64,000 nt of DNA from Ramlibacter alkalitolerans (GCF_016722765.1 NZ_JAEQND010000015.1:80672-144671); one strand, 5' to 3'. Shown: positions 36,698 to 46,443, counted from the first letter of the stretch. The notes: generated from the letters alone by a model not told the origin. Made by a program: numbers and translations.

Positions 36698-37639
36698 TCA
36701 GCCTCCTTCGATCTCGTCGGGCCAGTACAGCCGGTTGGGGTTCTCGACCAGCAGCTTGCGCTGCAGCTCCGGCGTGACGGCGATGTGCGGGATGAAGTCC
36801 ACCAGCAGGCCGTCGTCGGGCATGTGGTTCTTCAGGTTCGGGTGCGGCCAGTCGGTTCCCCACAGGACGCGGTCGGGGAAGGACTCGACCACCTTGCGGG
36901 CGAAGGGCACCACGTCGCGGTAGGCGTTGCGTTCGCCGTCCAGCGCCGGCGGACCCGAGACCGACAGGCGCTCGGGGCAGCTCACCTTGCTCCAGACGTT
37001 CGGGTGCTCGCGCATGAACCTCAGGAACAGTTCGAACTCGGGGCCGTCGACCGGCTTGCTCACGTCCGGCCGGCCCATGTGGTCCACCACCACCGTGGTC
37101 GGCAGGCTGGTGAAGAAGTCCCACAGCTCGGGCAGGTCCACCGCCTCGAAATAGATCACCACGTGCCAGCCGAGCGGCGCGATGCGGGCGGCGATCTCCA
37201 GCAGTTCGTCCTTGGGCGTGAAGTCCACCAGCCGCTTGACGAAGTTGAAGCGCACGCCGCGGACCCCGGCGCGGTGCATGTCCTGCAGTTCCTGGTCGGT
37301 CACGCTGCGGCGGACCGTCGCCACGCCGCGCGCGCGGTCGTCCGAATGTTCCAGGGCATCGAGCAGCGCGCGGTTGTCGGCGCCGTGGCAGGTCGCCTGG
37401 ACGATCACGTTGCGGGTGAAGCCCAGGTGGTCGCGCAGCGCGAACAGCTGCTCCCTGCTGGCGTCGCACGGCGTGTACTTGCGCTCGGGGGCGTAGGGGA
37501 AGCGGGCGCCGGGGCCGAACACGTGGCAGTGCGCGTCGACGCTGTCGGGGGGCAGGACGAACTGCGGCTTGCTCGGGCCGGCGTACCAGTCCAGCCAGCC
37601 AGGTGTCTTCTCGAAGGGGCCCGTGGTGGGTTTGCTCAT
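36698..37639 (-). CDS. ligI: 2-pyrone-4,6-dicarboxylate hydrolase
   Basis: 313 residues of the amidohydrolase superfamily (cog3618). VDAHCHVFGPGARFPYAPERKYTP holds the HxH, GTDWPHPN the catalytic Asp, and Arg-rich VRFNFVKRLVDF the carboxylate site, as in LigI. It opens the pyrone ring to 4-oxalomesaconate (keto/enol) without a metal in the described enzyme. Located directly upstream of the tannase-like gene and 4 bases downstream of ligK. Confidence 0.94.
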   Translation of the reverse strand: MSKPTTGPFEKTPGWLDWYAGPSKPQFVLPPDSVDAHCHVFGPGARFPYAPERKYTPCDASREQLFALRDHLGFTRNVIVQATCHGADNRALLDALEHSDDRARGVATVRRSVTDQELQDMHRAGVRGVRFNFVKRLVDFTPKDELLEIAARIAPLGWHVVIYFEAVDLPELWDFFTSLPTTVVVDHMGRPDVSKPVDGPEFELFLRFMREHPNVWSKVSCPERLSVSGPPALDGERNAYRDVVPFARKVVESFPDRVLWGTDWPHPNLKNHMPDDGLLVDFIPHIAVTPELQRKLLVENPNRLYWPDEIEGG

Positions 37640-37643
37640 GGTC

Positions 37644-38327
37644 TCAGTCGATGTAGCGCAGGCCGGCCTTTTCCAGCGGCTCGCGCATCTTGTACATGTC
37701 CAGCCCCAGCACGCCGGAAGCCAGCCTGGCGCGCTTCTCGCCTTCGTTGGCTTCGCGCGCCGTGGCGGCGTCGAGCACCTTCTTCGCCATCGCGGCCGGC
37801 ACGCAGACCACGCCGTCGTCGTCGGCCACGATCACGTCGCCCGGGGTCACCCAGGCGCCGGCGCACACGACGGGGATGTTCACCGAACCGAGGGTGGACT
37901 TGACCGTCCCCTTGGAGCTGATGGCCTTGCTCCAGACCGGGAAGCCCATCTGCGTGAGGGTGCGCACGTCGCGGCAGCCGGCGTCGATCACCAGGGCACG
38001 CGCGCCGCGGGCCTGGAACGAGGTGGCCAGCAGGTCGCCGAAGAAACCGTCGGTGTTGTCGGCGGTGCAGGCGGCCACGACGATGTCGCCCGGCCGGATC
38101 TGCTCCGCGACGACGTGCAGCATCCAGTTGTCGCCGGGGTGCAGCAGCACGGTGACTGCTGTGCCGGAGACCTGCGCGCCGGGGTAGATCGGGCGCATGT
38201 ACGGCTTCATGAGGCCGACCCGGCCCATGGCCTCGTGCACGGTGGACGCGCCGAACTGCGCCAGCGCATCGGCCACTTCGCGCTCCGCCCGCTGGATGTT
38301 GCGGTAGACGACGCCTAGTTCATACAT
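37644..38327 (-). CDS. ligK: 4-carboxy-4-hydroxy-2-oxoadipate aldolase
   Basis: 227 residues of the RraA-like HMG/CHA aldolase family. ASTVHEAMGRVGLMKPYM, GDNWMLHVVAEQIRPGDIVVAA and VIDAGCRDVRTL (Arg and Asp binding substrate and the divalent metal) identify it as LigK/ProA. It splits 4-carboxy-4-hydroxy-2-oxoadipate to pyruvate and oxaloacetate, the last step of the pathway. A 149-base gap containing a long inverted repeat separates it from ligJ upstream. Confidence 0.94.
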   Translation of the reverse strand: MYELGVVYRNIQRAEREVADALAQFGASTVHEAMGRVGLMKPYMRPIYPGAQVSGTAVTVLLHPGDNWMLHVVAEQIRPGDIVVAACTADNTDGFFGDLLATSFQARGARALVIDAGCRDVRTLTQMGFPVWSKAISSKGTVKSTLGSVNIPVVCAGAWVTPGDVIVADDDGVVCVPAAMAKKVLDAATAREANEGEKRARLASGVLGLDMYKMREPLEKAGLRYID

Positions 38328-38347
38328 GGTTTGCTTCTCCAGGATTC

Positions 38348-38462
38348 AGGACAACCAGAACGCAAAAGCCGCAAAGGTTTCGCAAAAGCCGCAAAAAGGA
38401 GGAGCAGGAAGAACCTTGATGTTCTTTTGCGGCTTTTGCGCTTCTTTTGCGGTTTTTGCGTT
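38348..38462. repeat. Long imperfect inverted-repeat element, CGCAAAAGCCGCAAA type, copy 2
   Basis: Arms CAGAACGCAAAAGCCGCAAA ... GCAAAAAGG and TTCTTTTGCGGCTTTTGCGC ... GTTTTTGCGTT, with an apical AAGAAC/GTTCTT stem where copy 1 has AAAAGC/GCTTTT. It sits between ligJ and ligK on the same strand, so it may process or attenuate the message there. Confidence 0.8.
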
Positions 38463-38476
38463 ACCGCTTTCGGTCT

Positions 38477-39511
38477 TCACTTCCCGCGCTGCTTCAGCTG
38501 CGCATCCAGCCGCGGAAACACGCGGCGCGTGTTCGCTTCGAAGATCGCGTGCTTGTCCTCGGCGGACAGGATCGTCGAGGCGTCGATGTAGCGCTTCGTG
38601 TCGTCGTAGTAGTTGCCGGTGGTCGGGTCGATGCCGCGCACGGCGCCGATCATCTCGGAGGCGAACAGGACGTTCTTCACCGGGATCACGGTGTTCAGCA
38701 GGTCGATGCCCGGCTGGTGGTAGACGCAGGTGTCGAAGAACACGTTGTTCATCACGTGCGTATCGAGCAGCGGGCGCTTCATCTCCTGCGCCAGGCCGCG
38801 GTAGCGGCCCCAGTGGTACGGCACCGCGCCGCCGCCGTGCGGGATGATGAAGCGCAGCTGCGGGAAGTCCTTGAACAGGTCGCCCTGGATCAGCTGCATG
38901 AACGCCGTCGTGTCGGCGTTGATGTAGTGCGCGCCCGTGGTGTGGAAGCAGGGGTTGCACGAGGTCGACACGTGGATCATGGCGGGCACGTCGTACTCCA
39001 CCATCTTCTCGTAGATCGGGTACCACCACCTGTCCGTCAGCGGGGGCTCCTTCCAGTGGCCGCCCGACGGGTCGGGGTTCAGGTTGATGCCGACCGCGCC
39101 GTATTCGCGGATGCACTTCTCCATCTCGGGGATGCAGGTCTTCGGGTCCACGCCGGGCGACTGCGGCAGCATCGCGACCGGCACGAAGTACTCGGGGAAC
39201 AGCTGCGCGACGCGGTGGCACAGCTCGTTGCAGATCGCCGCCCAGGTGCTGGAGACCTCGAAGTCGCCGATGTGGTGCGCCATGAAGCTCGCGCGCGGCG
39301 AGAACAGCGTCAGGTCGTTGCCGCGCTCCTTCATCAGGCGCAGCTGGTTGCTGGCGATCGACTCGCGGATGTCGTCGTCGCCGATCTGCAGCTCCGCAAG
39401 CTTCGGCTTTTGCGAAGGGTCCTGGATGCCGGCGATCTGCCGGTTGCGCCACGCCTCCAGCTGCTTGGGCGCCGTGGTGTAGTGGCCGTGGCAATCGATG
39501 ATGAGGCTCAT
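38477..39511 (-). CDS. ligJ: 4-oxalomesaconate hydratase
   Basis: 344 residues, amidohydrolase-like hydratase: IDCHGHYTTAPKQLEAWRN with HxH, RASFMAHHIGDFEVSSTWA, GINLNPDPSGGHWKEPPL, HVSTSCNPCFHTTGAHYINAD and FIIPHGGGAVPYHWGR are the LigJ/PmdE signature blocks. It adds water to 4-oxalomesaconate, giving 4-carboxy-4-hydroxy-2-oxoadipate for LigK. Second gene of the operon as read on the minus strand, 21 bases after the ModA-like gene. Confidence 0.94.
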   Translation of the reverse strand: MSLIIDCHGHYTTAPKQLEAWRNRQIAGIQDPSQKPKLAELQIGDDDIRESIASNQLRLMKERGNDLTLFSPRASFMAHHIGDFEVSSTWAAICNELCHRVAQLFPEYFVPVAMLPQSPGVDPKTCIPEMEKCIREYGAVGINLNPDPSGGHWKEPPLTDRWWYPIYEKMVEYDVPAMIHVSTSCNPCFHTTGAHYINADTTAFMQLIQGDLFKDFPQLRFIIPHGGGAVPYHWGRYRGLAQEMKRPLLDTHVMNNVFFDTCVYHQPGIDLLNTVIPVKNVLFASEMIGAVRGIDPTTGNYYDDTKRYIDASTILSAEDKHAIFEANTRRVFPRLDAQLKQRGK

Positions 39512-39532
39512 GGGTTTCCCTGGTCGGTGGGG

Positions 39533-40222
39533 TCAGGCCGGCTCCATGCCGTTGCGGCGCTTGGGCGCGGCGGCATCGGGCGAGGCCATGAAGGCCAGCA
39601 GCGCGCGTACGGCATCGGGCTGCTGCGAGGTGGCGCACAGCGCGCCGGCGAAGATGGTGTTGATCTGCACGGCGAGCGGCATCGGGCCGAGGATCGTGAT
39701 GCCTTCGAGGTGGATCAGTTCGCTCAGTTGCTGGAAGCCCAGCGCCACGTCGCCGCGCGCGACCAGCGCGCCGACCGGCACCCCCGGCGGCGCCTGCACC
39801 AGCCTGCCCTGCAGGTCCTGCGCGATGTCCCAGCGCTCGAACAGCTTCACCAGCGCCACGCCGCTGGGGCCGGTGGAATAGCCCACCGTTTCGGCGGCGA
39901 GCACTGCGCGCCTGAGGGCTTCCTCGCTGGAGATGTCCGCGCGCGGCGCGCCCTCTTTCACGGCAATGGCGACGCCCGATTCGACCAGGTCGACGCGGCT
40001 GCCGGCCACGGCCTGCCCGCCCGCGAGCAGCTTGTCGATCGCATCAGCGGCGAGCACGACGAAATCGAAGCGCTCGCCGGCCGCGACGCGCCGGGCGGCA
40101 TCGACGCCACCGACGGATTCCACGACGACCTTGTGCCCCGTGCGCTGCCCGTAGGCCTGCGCCAGTTCGTTGAGCACCTGGCGGGTCGCCATCGAGGAAA
40201 TGCCCTGGAGCGTCGCAGTCAT
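39533..40222 (-). CDS. ModA-like substrate-binding-fold protein without signal peptide
   Basis: 229 residues. It aligns by eye with the exported ModA-like protein at 41247-41993 (shared LFERWDIAQ, VPVGALVARGDVALGFQQLSE, ILGPMPLAVQINTIFAGAL and final GMEP), so it has the molybdate-binding-protein fold. Its start MTATLQGISSMATRQVLNEL has no signal peptide, which places it in the cytoplasm. It is the first gene of the lig operon, where Comamonas pmd operons carry the isomerase pmdU. No ABC genes are adjacent. It may be an enzyme, a ligand buffer or a sensor partner of the LysR protein; all inference. Confidence 0.75.
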   Translation of the reverse strand: MTATLQGISSMATRQVLNELAQAYGQRTGHKVVVESVGGVDAARRVAAGERFDFVVLAADAIDKLLAGGQAVAGSRVDLVESGVAIAVKEGAPRADISSEEALRRAVLAAETVGYSTGPSGVALVKLFERWDIAQDLQGRLVQAPPGVPVGALVARGDVALGFQQLSELIHLEGITILGPMPLAVQINTIFAGALCATSQQPDAVRALLAFMASPDAAAPKRRNGMEPA

Positions 40223-40279
40223 GGCGCGGATTGTGGGCGCGGACGTCCGGCCGCGACAGCGGAGGGGATGTCTAGCAGC

Positions 40280-40296
40280 TATAGCGCTTCGGCATA
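40280..40296. promoter_or_regulatory. LysR-type T-N11-A operator in the divergent lig/LysR promoter
   Basis: TAT, eleven bases, ATA (TAT at 40280-40282 and ATA at 40294-40296) lies between the divergent ModA-like/lig operon and the LysR gene. A -10-like CATAAT (40293-40298) overlaps the right half, 22 bases before the LysR start, as expected for autoregulation with divergent activation. Confidence 0.45.
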
Positions 40297-40320
40297 ATCA
40301 AACGCAAGGTATTCGGATTC

Positions 40321-41235
40321 ATGGACCTCAAGCAGCTGGAGTACTTCGTTCGCGTCGCCGAGCTGGGCAGCTTCACGCGCGCCGCGATCGAGCTCGACGT
40401 CGCCCAGCCGGCCTTGAGCCGACAGGTGCGGCTGCTGGAAGTCGAACTGCGCCAGAACCTGCTGGTGCGCAACGGCCGCGGCGCCGTGCCCACCGAAGCC
40501 GGCAAGCTGCTGCTGGAGCACGGGCGCGGCATCCTGTACCAGGTCGAACGCGCGCGGGAGGACCTCGGCCGCCTGCGCGGCGGCCTCGCGGGCCGTGTCG
40601 CCGTGGGCCTGCCCAGCAGCGTGGCGCGGGTGCTGACGGTGCCGCTCACGCGCGCCTTCCGCGAGCAGTGGCCCGAGGCGCGGCTGTCGATCAGCGAAGG
40701 CTTGTCCAGCGGCCTGCAGGAAGGCCTGGTGAGCGGCCGGCTCGACATCGCGGTGCTCTACAACGCCCAGCCCTCGCGCGAGCTGGACCTGGGGCCGCTG
40801 CTGGAAGAGGAACTCATGCTGGTGCAGGCGCGGCCTCCCGGGCTGCCGGAAGACCCGCCGCCGGGGCCGATCCCGCTGGCGGAGGTGGCGCAGTTGCCGC
40901 TGGTGATCCCGACGCGGCCCAACGCGATCCGCATGCACGTCGAGGCGCAGATGGCGGACATCGGCTGCCGGCCGAACGTGGCGCTGGAGATCGACGGCGT
41001 GTTCGCCATCCTGGACCTCGTGCTCGATGGCGCCGGTTGTGCCATCCTCTCGCGCAATGCGGTGCTCAACTCGCCGCGGCCTTCCGCCTACACGACGCGG
41101 GCGATCGGCACGCCGCCGCTGCGCATCCGCCTGTCGCTGGCCACCAGCCTGCAGCGGCCGGCCACGCCGGTGCAGAAGGCGACGCTGGACCTGATCCGCG
41201 CCCGGGCCCCCGCGGTCGTGGCGCATGCCCTGTGA
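40321..41235 (+). CDS. LysR-family transcriptional regulator, likely of the lig operon
   Basis: 304 residues. N-terminal winged helix-turn-helix MDLKQLEYFVRVAELGSFTRAAIELDVAQPALSRQVRLLE, linker helix, then the periplasmic-binding-like effector domain (GLPSSVARVLTVPLTRAFREQWP, LDIAVLYNAQPS). Divergent from the lig operon with a T-N11-A box between, so it is the expected PmdR-type activator responding to protocatechuate or a pathway intermediate (inference). It resembles the Nac-like LysR subgroup. Confidence 0.9.
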   Translation: MDLKQLEYFVRVAELGSFTRAAIELDVAQPALSRQVRLLEVELRQNLLVRNGRGAVPTEAGKLLLEHGRGILYQVERAREDLGRLRGGLAGRVAVGLPSSVARVLTVPLTRAFREQWPEARLSISEGLSSGLQEGLVSGRLDIAVLYNAQPSRELDLGPLLEEELMLVQARPPGLPEDPPPGPIPLAEVAQLPLVIPTRPNAIRMHVEAQMADIGCRPNVALEIDGVFAILDLVLDGAGCAILSRNAVLNSPRPSAYTTRAIGTPPLRIRLSLATSLQRPATPVQKATLDLIRARAPAVVAHAL

Positions 41236-41246
41236 GGAGAACGACG

Positions 41247-41993
41247 ATGCGCTTGCTGTTCGCCCTGGCCTGCGCCTTCGCGGCGCAGGCCGTCGCCGCG
41301 GCGGAACTGAAGGTCCTGAGCGCGGGCGCCTTCAAGCCCGTGCTCGTGGCACTGCAGCCCGCGTTCGAGCAGCAGACCGGCCACCGGCTGCGCATCGAGA
41401 ACGACACGGCCGGCGGACTGCGCAAGCGCATCGCCGGCGGCGAGGCTTTCGACGTGGTGTTCTCCAGCCCGGCATCGCTCAAGCCGCTGCAGGAGGCCGG
41501 CAAGCTGGCGGCCGCGGAACCGGTGCCGCTGGCGCGCGTCGCCATCGGCGTCGCAGTGCGGCGCGGCGCGCCGCTGCCGGACATCGCCAGCGTCGACGCC
41601 TTCCGTTCGCTGCTGCTGAATGCGCGGTCGGTCGCCTACATCGATCCCGCGGCGGGCGGCTCCAGCGGGATCTACCTCGATCGCCTGTTCGAGCGCTGGG
41701 GCATCGCGCCGCAGGTGCGCGCCAAGGCGGTGCTGGTGCCGGGCGGCCTGGTCGCGACGCGGGTGGTGGACGGCAGTGCCGAGGTCGGCATCCACCAGAT
41801 CAGCGAGATCCTGGCGGTGCCGGATGCGGTGCTGGTCGGCCCCTTGCCGGCGGAGATCCAGAACTACACCGTGTATGCAGGCGCGCTGGCGGCGGCCACG
41901 AAAGAGGCCGCCGCAGCCCGGGAGCTGCTGGCGGCCTTGCGCAGCCCGCAGGCCGCGCAAATCCTCAGGGCCAAGGGGATGGAGACGCCCTGA
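41247..41993 (+). CDS. Exported ModA-like substrate-binding protein
   Basis: 248 residues: signal peptide ending VAA-AELKVLSAG, then the ModA/type 2 periplasmic-binding fold (AGAFKPVLVALQPAFEQQTGH, GEAFDVVFSSPASLKPLQ, PEIQNYTVYAGA-like end). It lies 11 bases after the LysR gene with GAGGAGA, so the two are co-transcribed. It is a paralog of the cytosolic protein at 39533-40222. No permease is adjacent. Ligand is unlikely to be molybdate given the context (inference). Confidence 0.82.
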   Translation: MRLLFALACAFAAQAVAAAELKVLSAGAFKPVLVALQPAFEQQTGHRLRIENDTAGGLRKRIAGGEAFDVVFSSPASLKPLQEAGKLAAAEPVPLARVAIGVAVRRGAPLPDIASVDAFRSLLLNARSVAYIDPAAGGSSGIYLDRLFERWGIAPQVRAKAVLVPGGLVATRVVDGSAEVGIHQISEILAVPDAVLVGPLPAEIQNYTVYAGALAAATKEAAAARELLAALRSPQAAQILRAKGMETP

Positions 41994-42179
41994 GGAGAGG
42001 GTCGGAACCTGCCGGCTCCGGCGCCGGGAAACCTCCCTGCCCCCTCTTGGAAGCCATCGTAGGCCTGCTGTCGGGCTGCACCTTGACCGGGGTCAACGCC
42101 ATACAGATTGCCAGAGCAATTGTGCAAGCGAGGAAACCCTAGGACCCATTTCGGAGATGGCCGGGTCGCTCGTCGTCCT

Positions 42180-43157
42180 TCACTGGCGCGGGATCTTCGC
42201 GCGGGCAATGACGTCGCTCCAGCGCCGGATCTCGCTGGCGAGCAGGTTGCCCAGGTCCTCGGGCGTGCTCCAGCGCGCGTCGACGTTCAGGTCCGCGAGC
42301 TTCCTGCGCAGTGCCGGCGTGGCGAGCGCCTTCTTCAGCTCCGCGTTCAGGCGCAGCAGCACGGGCGCGGGCGTGCCGGCCGGCGCCGCCAGCGCATTCC
42401 ACGAAGCGACGCGCAGGTTCGCCAGGGTGCCGCCCGACTCCGCCGCGGTGGGCACCTCGGGCAGGCCGGTGGGCCGCTTGTCGCCGAAGGTGGCCAGCGC
42501 GCGCAACGCCTTCGAGGCCATCTGGGGCCTCAGCGGTGCGAGGATTTCGACGGCCGCGTCCACCGAGCCGCCGCGCAAGGCGGTGATCACCGCGGGCGTG
42601 CCGTTGAAGGGCACGACCTGGACATCGATGCCGGCCGTGGTCTTGAACAGTTCGGCCGCCAGGTTCTGCGTGCTGCCGATCGCGACGGTCGCGACATTCA
42701 GCTTGCCGGGGTTCGCCTTCGCGTCGGCGAGCAGGTCGGCCAGCGTGCGCAGGCGCGAGTTCTCCGGCACCACCAGCGCCATGTCGAACGTGCCCAGCAT
42801 CGAGATCGGCGCGAAGTCCTTCCGGGCCGAAAACGGGAGCTTGTGGAACAGCCCCTCGCTCACGGCGGTGCCATTGCTCATGAGAAGCAGCGTGTAGCCG
42901 TCCGGCTCCGCCTGCGCCACGAGGTTGCCGGCCGTCACGCCGCCGGCGCCGGGCCGGTTGTCGATCACCACGCTTTGCCCGAGTTGCGCCCCGAGCTGCT
43001 GCCCCACCGCGCGCGCGGTGAGGTCGGCGACGCCACCGGCGCCGAAAGGCACCACGATGCGGATCGGCCTTGCGGGCCAGCGGCCCTGCGCGGCAAGCCA
43101 GGGCGTGGCCAGCGCGGTGGCCAGGCCCGCCAGTGCCAGTCTCCTGCGAAAGATCAT
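42180..43157 (-). CDS. Bug-family (TctC) periplasmic solute-binding receptor
   Basis: 325 residues with signal peptide (IFRRRLALAGLATALATP, AAQG) and Bug hallmarks PIRIVVPFGAGGVADLTAR, VVIDNRPGAGGVTAGNLVA and ATVAIGSTQNLAAELF. Binds an unknown carboxylate. The start MIFRRR is preferred over an ATG six codons upstream. It follows livF by 4 bases on the same strand, so it may belong to the liv operon's transcript. Confidence 0.9.
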   Translation of the reverse strand: MIFRRRLALAGLATALATPWLAAQGRWPARPIRIVVPFGAGGVADLTARAVGQQLGAQLGQSVVIDNRPGAGGVTAGNLVAQAEPDGYTLLLMSNGTAVSEGLFHKLPFSARKDFAPISMLGTFDMALVVPENSRLRTLADLLADAKANPGKLNVATVAIGSTQNLAAELFKTTAGIDVQVVPFNGTPAVITALRGGSVDAAVEILAPLRPQMASKALRALATFGDKRPTGLPEVPTAAESGGTLANLRVASWNALAAPAGTPAPVLLRLNAELKKALATPALRRKLADLNVDARWSTPEDLGNLLASEIRRWSDVIARAKIPRQ

Positions 43158-43161
43158 CGGA

Positions 43162-43858
<697 letters not shown>

Positions 43859-43866
<8 letters not shown>

Positions 43867-44623
43867 GGATCGCCTCGTTCTCGTAACCGAGGTAGACCGC
43901 CTTGACCTGCGGGTTGGCCGCGATCTCGTCCGGCGTTCCCTCGGTGAGCACGGCGCCGTTCACCAGCACCGTCATGCGGTCGGCGAAGCTGAAGACCAGG
44001 TCCATGTCGTGTTCGATCAGCAGCACGGAGACTTCCGCGGGCAGCGCCGCCACCGTCTGCAGCAGTTCCTCGCGCTCGCCGGCGGGCACGCCCGCCACCG
44101 GCTCGTCCAGCAGCAGCACGCGCGGCTCGCAGGCCAGCGCGATCGCGATCTCCAGCAGGCGGCGCTTGCCGTAGGCGAGATGGCCGGTCTGCTGGTGGGC
44201 CACTTCGGCCAGGTGGAACTGCTCCAGCAGCTGCTGCGCCCGCTCCGCGACGCCGCGGTCCCGCCCCAGCGCCGGCCACCAGCGCGCGCCGAGCCCGCGC
44301 TGCTGCGAGACCACCAGGGCCAGCGTCTGCAGCGGCGTCATGGACGCGAACAGCTGGTTGATCTGGAAGGTGCGCACCATGCCGCGCCGCACGCGCTGGT
44401 GCGGCGCCAGCCGCGAGATGTCCTGCCCCTCCAGCGTGATGCGGCCGGCGGTCGGCTCCAGCACGCCGGTGAGCAGGTTGACCAGCGTCGTCTTGCCGGC
44501 GCCGTTCGGGCCGATCAGCGCGTGGCGTGCGCCGCGCCTCAGTTCGAGGCTCACGTCGTTGGTGGCGACGATGCCGCCGAAGCGCTTGGCGAGCCCCTGG
44601 CAGGAAAGCACGACCTCGTTCAT
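43859..44623 (-). CDS. livG: Branched-chain-amino-acid-type ABC transporter ATPase LivG
   Basis: 254 residues: Walker A GPNGAGKTTLVNLLTG, RTFQINQLFASMTPLQTL, and Walker B VLLLDEPVAGVPAGEREEL; the switch VLLIEHDMDLVF follows. The usual signature LSGG is replaced by LAYGKRRLLEIAIALA, normal for LivG. The start overlaps livM by four bases. Confidence 0.92.
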
Positions 44624-45582
44624 GACTTCCTCCACCAGGTCCACGGCTTGAGCAGCCGCTCGCGCCCGACCAGCACGAGCACGACCAGGAACAGCCCCAG
44701 CCAGAAGCCCCAGTACTGCTGCGTGATGCCGGAGATCCAGTCCTGCATCAGCTTGAAGACGACCGCGCCGGCCAGCCCGCCATAGAGCCAGCCGACGCCG
44801 CCGATCACCAGCATCAGCAGCGTGTCGGCGGAACGGTGGAACTCGAACACGTCGAGCGAAGCGAAACCCGAGGTCTGCGTGAACAGCGCGCCGGCCGCGC
44901 CCGCCATCGCGGCCGCCACGGTGTAGATCGCGACCAGACGCGCATGCACCGGCACGCCGATCGCCATCGCCCGCAGGCGGTTGTCGCGGATCGCCTGCAG
45001 CGTGGCGCCGAAGGGCGAATGCACGATGCGCCGCGCCAGCAGGAACAGGACCAGCAGCACGGTGAGCGAGTAGTACGAAGCGGTGCGGCCCGCCAGGTCG
45101 AACTCGAACCTCCCCAGCACCGGCGAGAACATCAGCCCCTGGATGCCGTCGGTGCCGCCCGTGAGCCAGTCGAGCTTGTTGGCCAGTTCCAGCAGGATCA
45201 GCGCGACGCCCAGCGTCACCATCAGCCGCGTGAGGTCGCTGCCGCGCAGCACGGTGAAGCTGGCCGCCAGCCCCAGCAGCGCCGCCGCGCCCATGGAAAC
45301 GAGCAAGCCCAGATGCGGATCGGGGTTCACGTGCTTGCAGAACAGCGCCGAAACGTAGGCGCCGAGGCCGAAGAACGCGGCATGCCCCAGCGACACGATG
45401 CCGCCGTATCCCAGCACGAGGTCCAGCGACATGGCGAACAGCGCGAAGATCGCGATCTCGTTGACCATCAGCGCGTGCGAGGGAAACAGCAGCGGCGCCG
45501 CGAAGGCGAGCAGCCACACCACCGGCTCCCAGGGCTGGATGCGGCTGGCGCGCAGCAGGTCGCCCTGCCCGCCGGCGCTCAT
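44620..45582 (-). CDS. livM: Branched-chain-amino-acid-type ABC transporter permease LivM
   Basis: 320 residues with about nine hydrophobic helices and the LivM motif YGGIVSLGHAAFFGLGAY; the cytoplasmic EAA-like loop is SPFGATLQAIRDNRLRAMAIGV. Forms the membrane channel with LivH. It overlaps livH by four bases and livG by four bases, in one tight operon. Confidence 0.92.
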   Translation of the reverse strand: MSAGGQGDLLRASRIQPWEPVVWLLAFAAPLLFPSHALMVNEIAIFALFAMSLDLVLGYGGIVSLGHAAFFGLGAYVSALFCKHVNPDPHLGLLVSMGAAALLGLAASFTVLRGSDLTRLMVTLGVALILLELANKLDWLTGGTDGIQGLMFSPVLGRFEFDLAGRTASYYSLTVLLVLFLLARRIVHSPFGATLQAIRDNRLRAMAIGVPVHARLVAIYTVAAAMAGAAGALFTQTSGFASLDVFEFHRSADTLLMLVIGGVGWLYGGLAGAVVFKLMQDWISGITQQYWGFWLGLFLVVLVLVGRERLLKPWTWWRKS

Positions 45583-46442
45583 GCCTTGCCGCCTTGCCGC
45601 ACGAACAGGCCGTTGGGCCGCCACAGCAGGATCACGATCATCAGGCTGTAGACGATGAAGGCGCCCATCTTCGGGATGTAGTACTTGCCCGCGACGTCGG
45701 CCACGCCCAGCAGCAGGGCGGCCAGCAGCGGGCCGGTGATCGAGGAGGTGCCGCCCACGGCCACGACGATCAGGAAATAGATCATGAACTTGAGCGGGAA
45801 CGAGGGGTCGAGCCCCAGCACCTCCGCGCCCAGCGCGCCGCCGAGCCCCGCCAGCCCCGAGCCGAAGGCAAAGGTGGAGAGGAACACCAGGTTGACGTTG
45901 ATGCCCATGCCCGCGGCCACGCGCTGGTCGTCCACCGAGGCGCGCAGGCGGCTGCCGAAGCGCGTGCGCGCCAGCACGAACTGCAGCGCGATCGTGAGCG
46001 CGGCGCACACCGCGATGATGAACAGGCGGTAGTGCCCCATGCCCAGCGAGCCGATCTCGGTGCGCCCCTTGAGCCAGGGGGGCAGCTGCGTGATCTGCTG
46101 CGTCGAGCCGACGTAGTAGTCCACGGCGGCGACCGCCATGAAGACCAGGCCGATCGAGAACAGCACCTGGTCCAGGTGCGGCTTGCGATACAGCGGCCGG
46201 TACAGCGTGCGTTCGAGCACGGCCCCCAGCAGCGCACTGCCGATGAAGGCAAGCGGCAGGCAGGCGAGGAAGGGCACGTCGAGCCGCTGCATCAGCAGCA
46301 CGGTGATGTAGCCGCCCACCATGGCGAAGGCGCCGTGGGCCAGGTTGATGAAGTTCATCAGCCCCATGGTCACGGCGAGGCCGACGGCGAGCACGAACAG
46401 CAGCATCCCGTAGGCGATGCCGTCGAAGAGGATGGTCAACAT
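45579..46442 (-). CDS. livH: Branched-chain-amino-acid-type ABC transporter permease LivH
   Basis: 287 residues with eight or so transmembrane helices and the LivH motif MNFINLAHGAFAMVGGY; the cytoplasmic loop is TRFGSRLRASVDDQRVAAGMGIN. It follows livK after a long hairpin that fills the 87-base gap, then overlaps livM. Confidence 0.92.
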   Translation of the reverse strand: MLTILFDGIAYGMLLFVLAVGLAVTMGLMNFINLAHGAFAMVGGYITVLLMQRLDVPFLACLPLAFIGSALLGAVLERTLYRPLYRKPHLDQVLFSIGLVFMAVAAVDYYVGSTQQITQLPPWLKGRTEIGSLGMGHYRLFIIAVCAALTIALQFVLARTRFGSRLRASVDDQRVAAGMGINVNLVFLSTFAFGSGLAGLGGALGAEVLGLDPSFPLKFMIYFLIVVAVGGTSSITGPLLAALLLGVADVAGKYYIPKMGAFIVYSLMIVILLWRPNGLFVRQGGKA

Positions 46443-46443
46443 G

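Noticed and set aside
41994..42179. Possible small gene or RNA between the ModA-like and Bug genes
   Set aside because: No ORF with a ribosome site, no stable hairpin with T run and no promoter found; I see nothing supported in this space.
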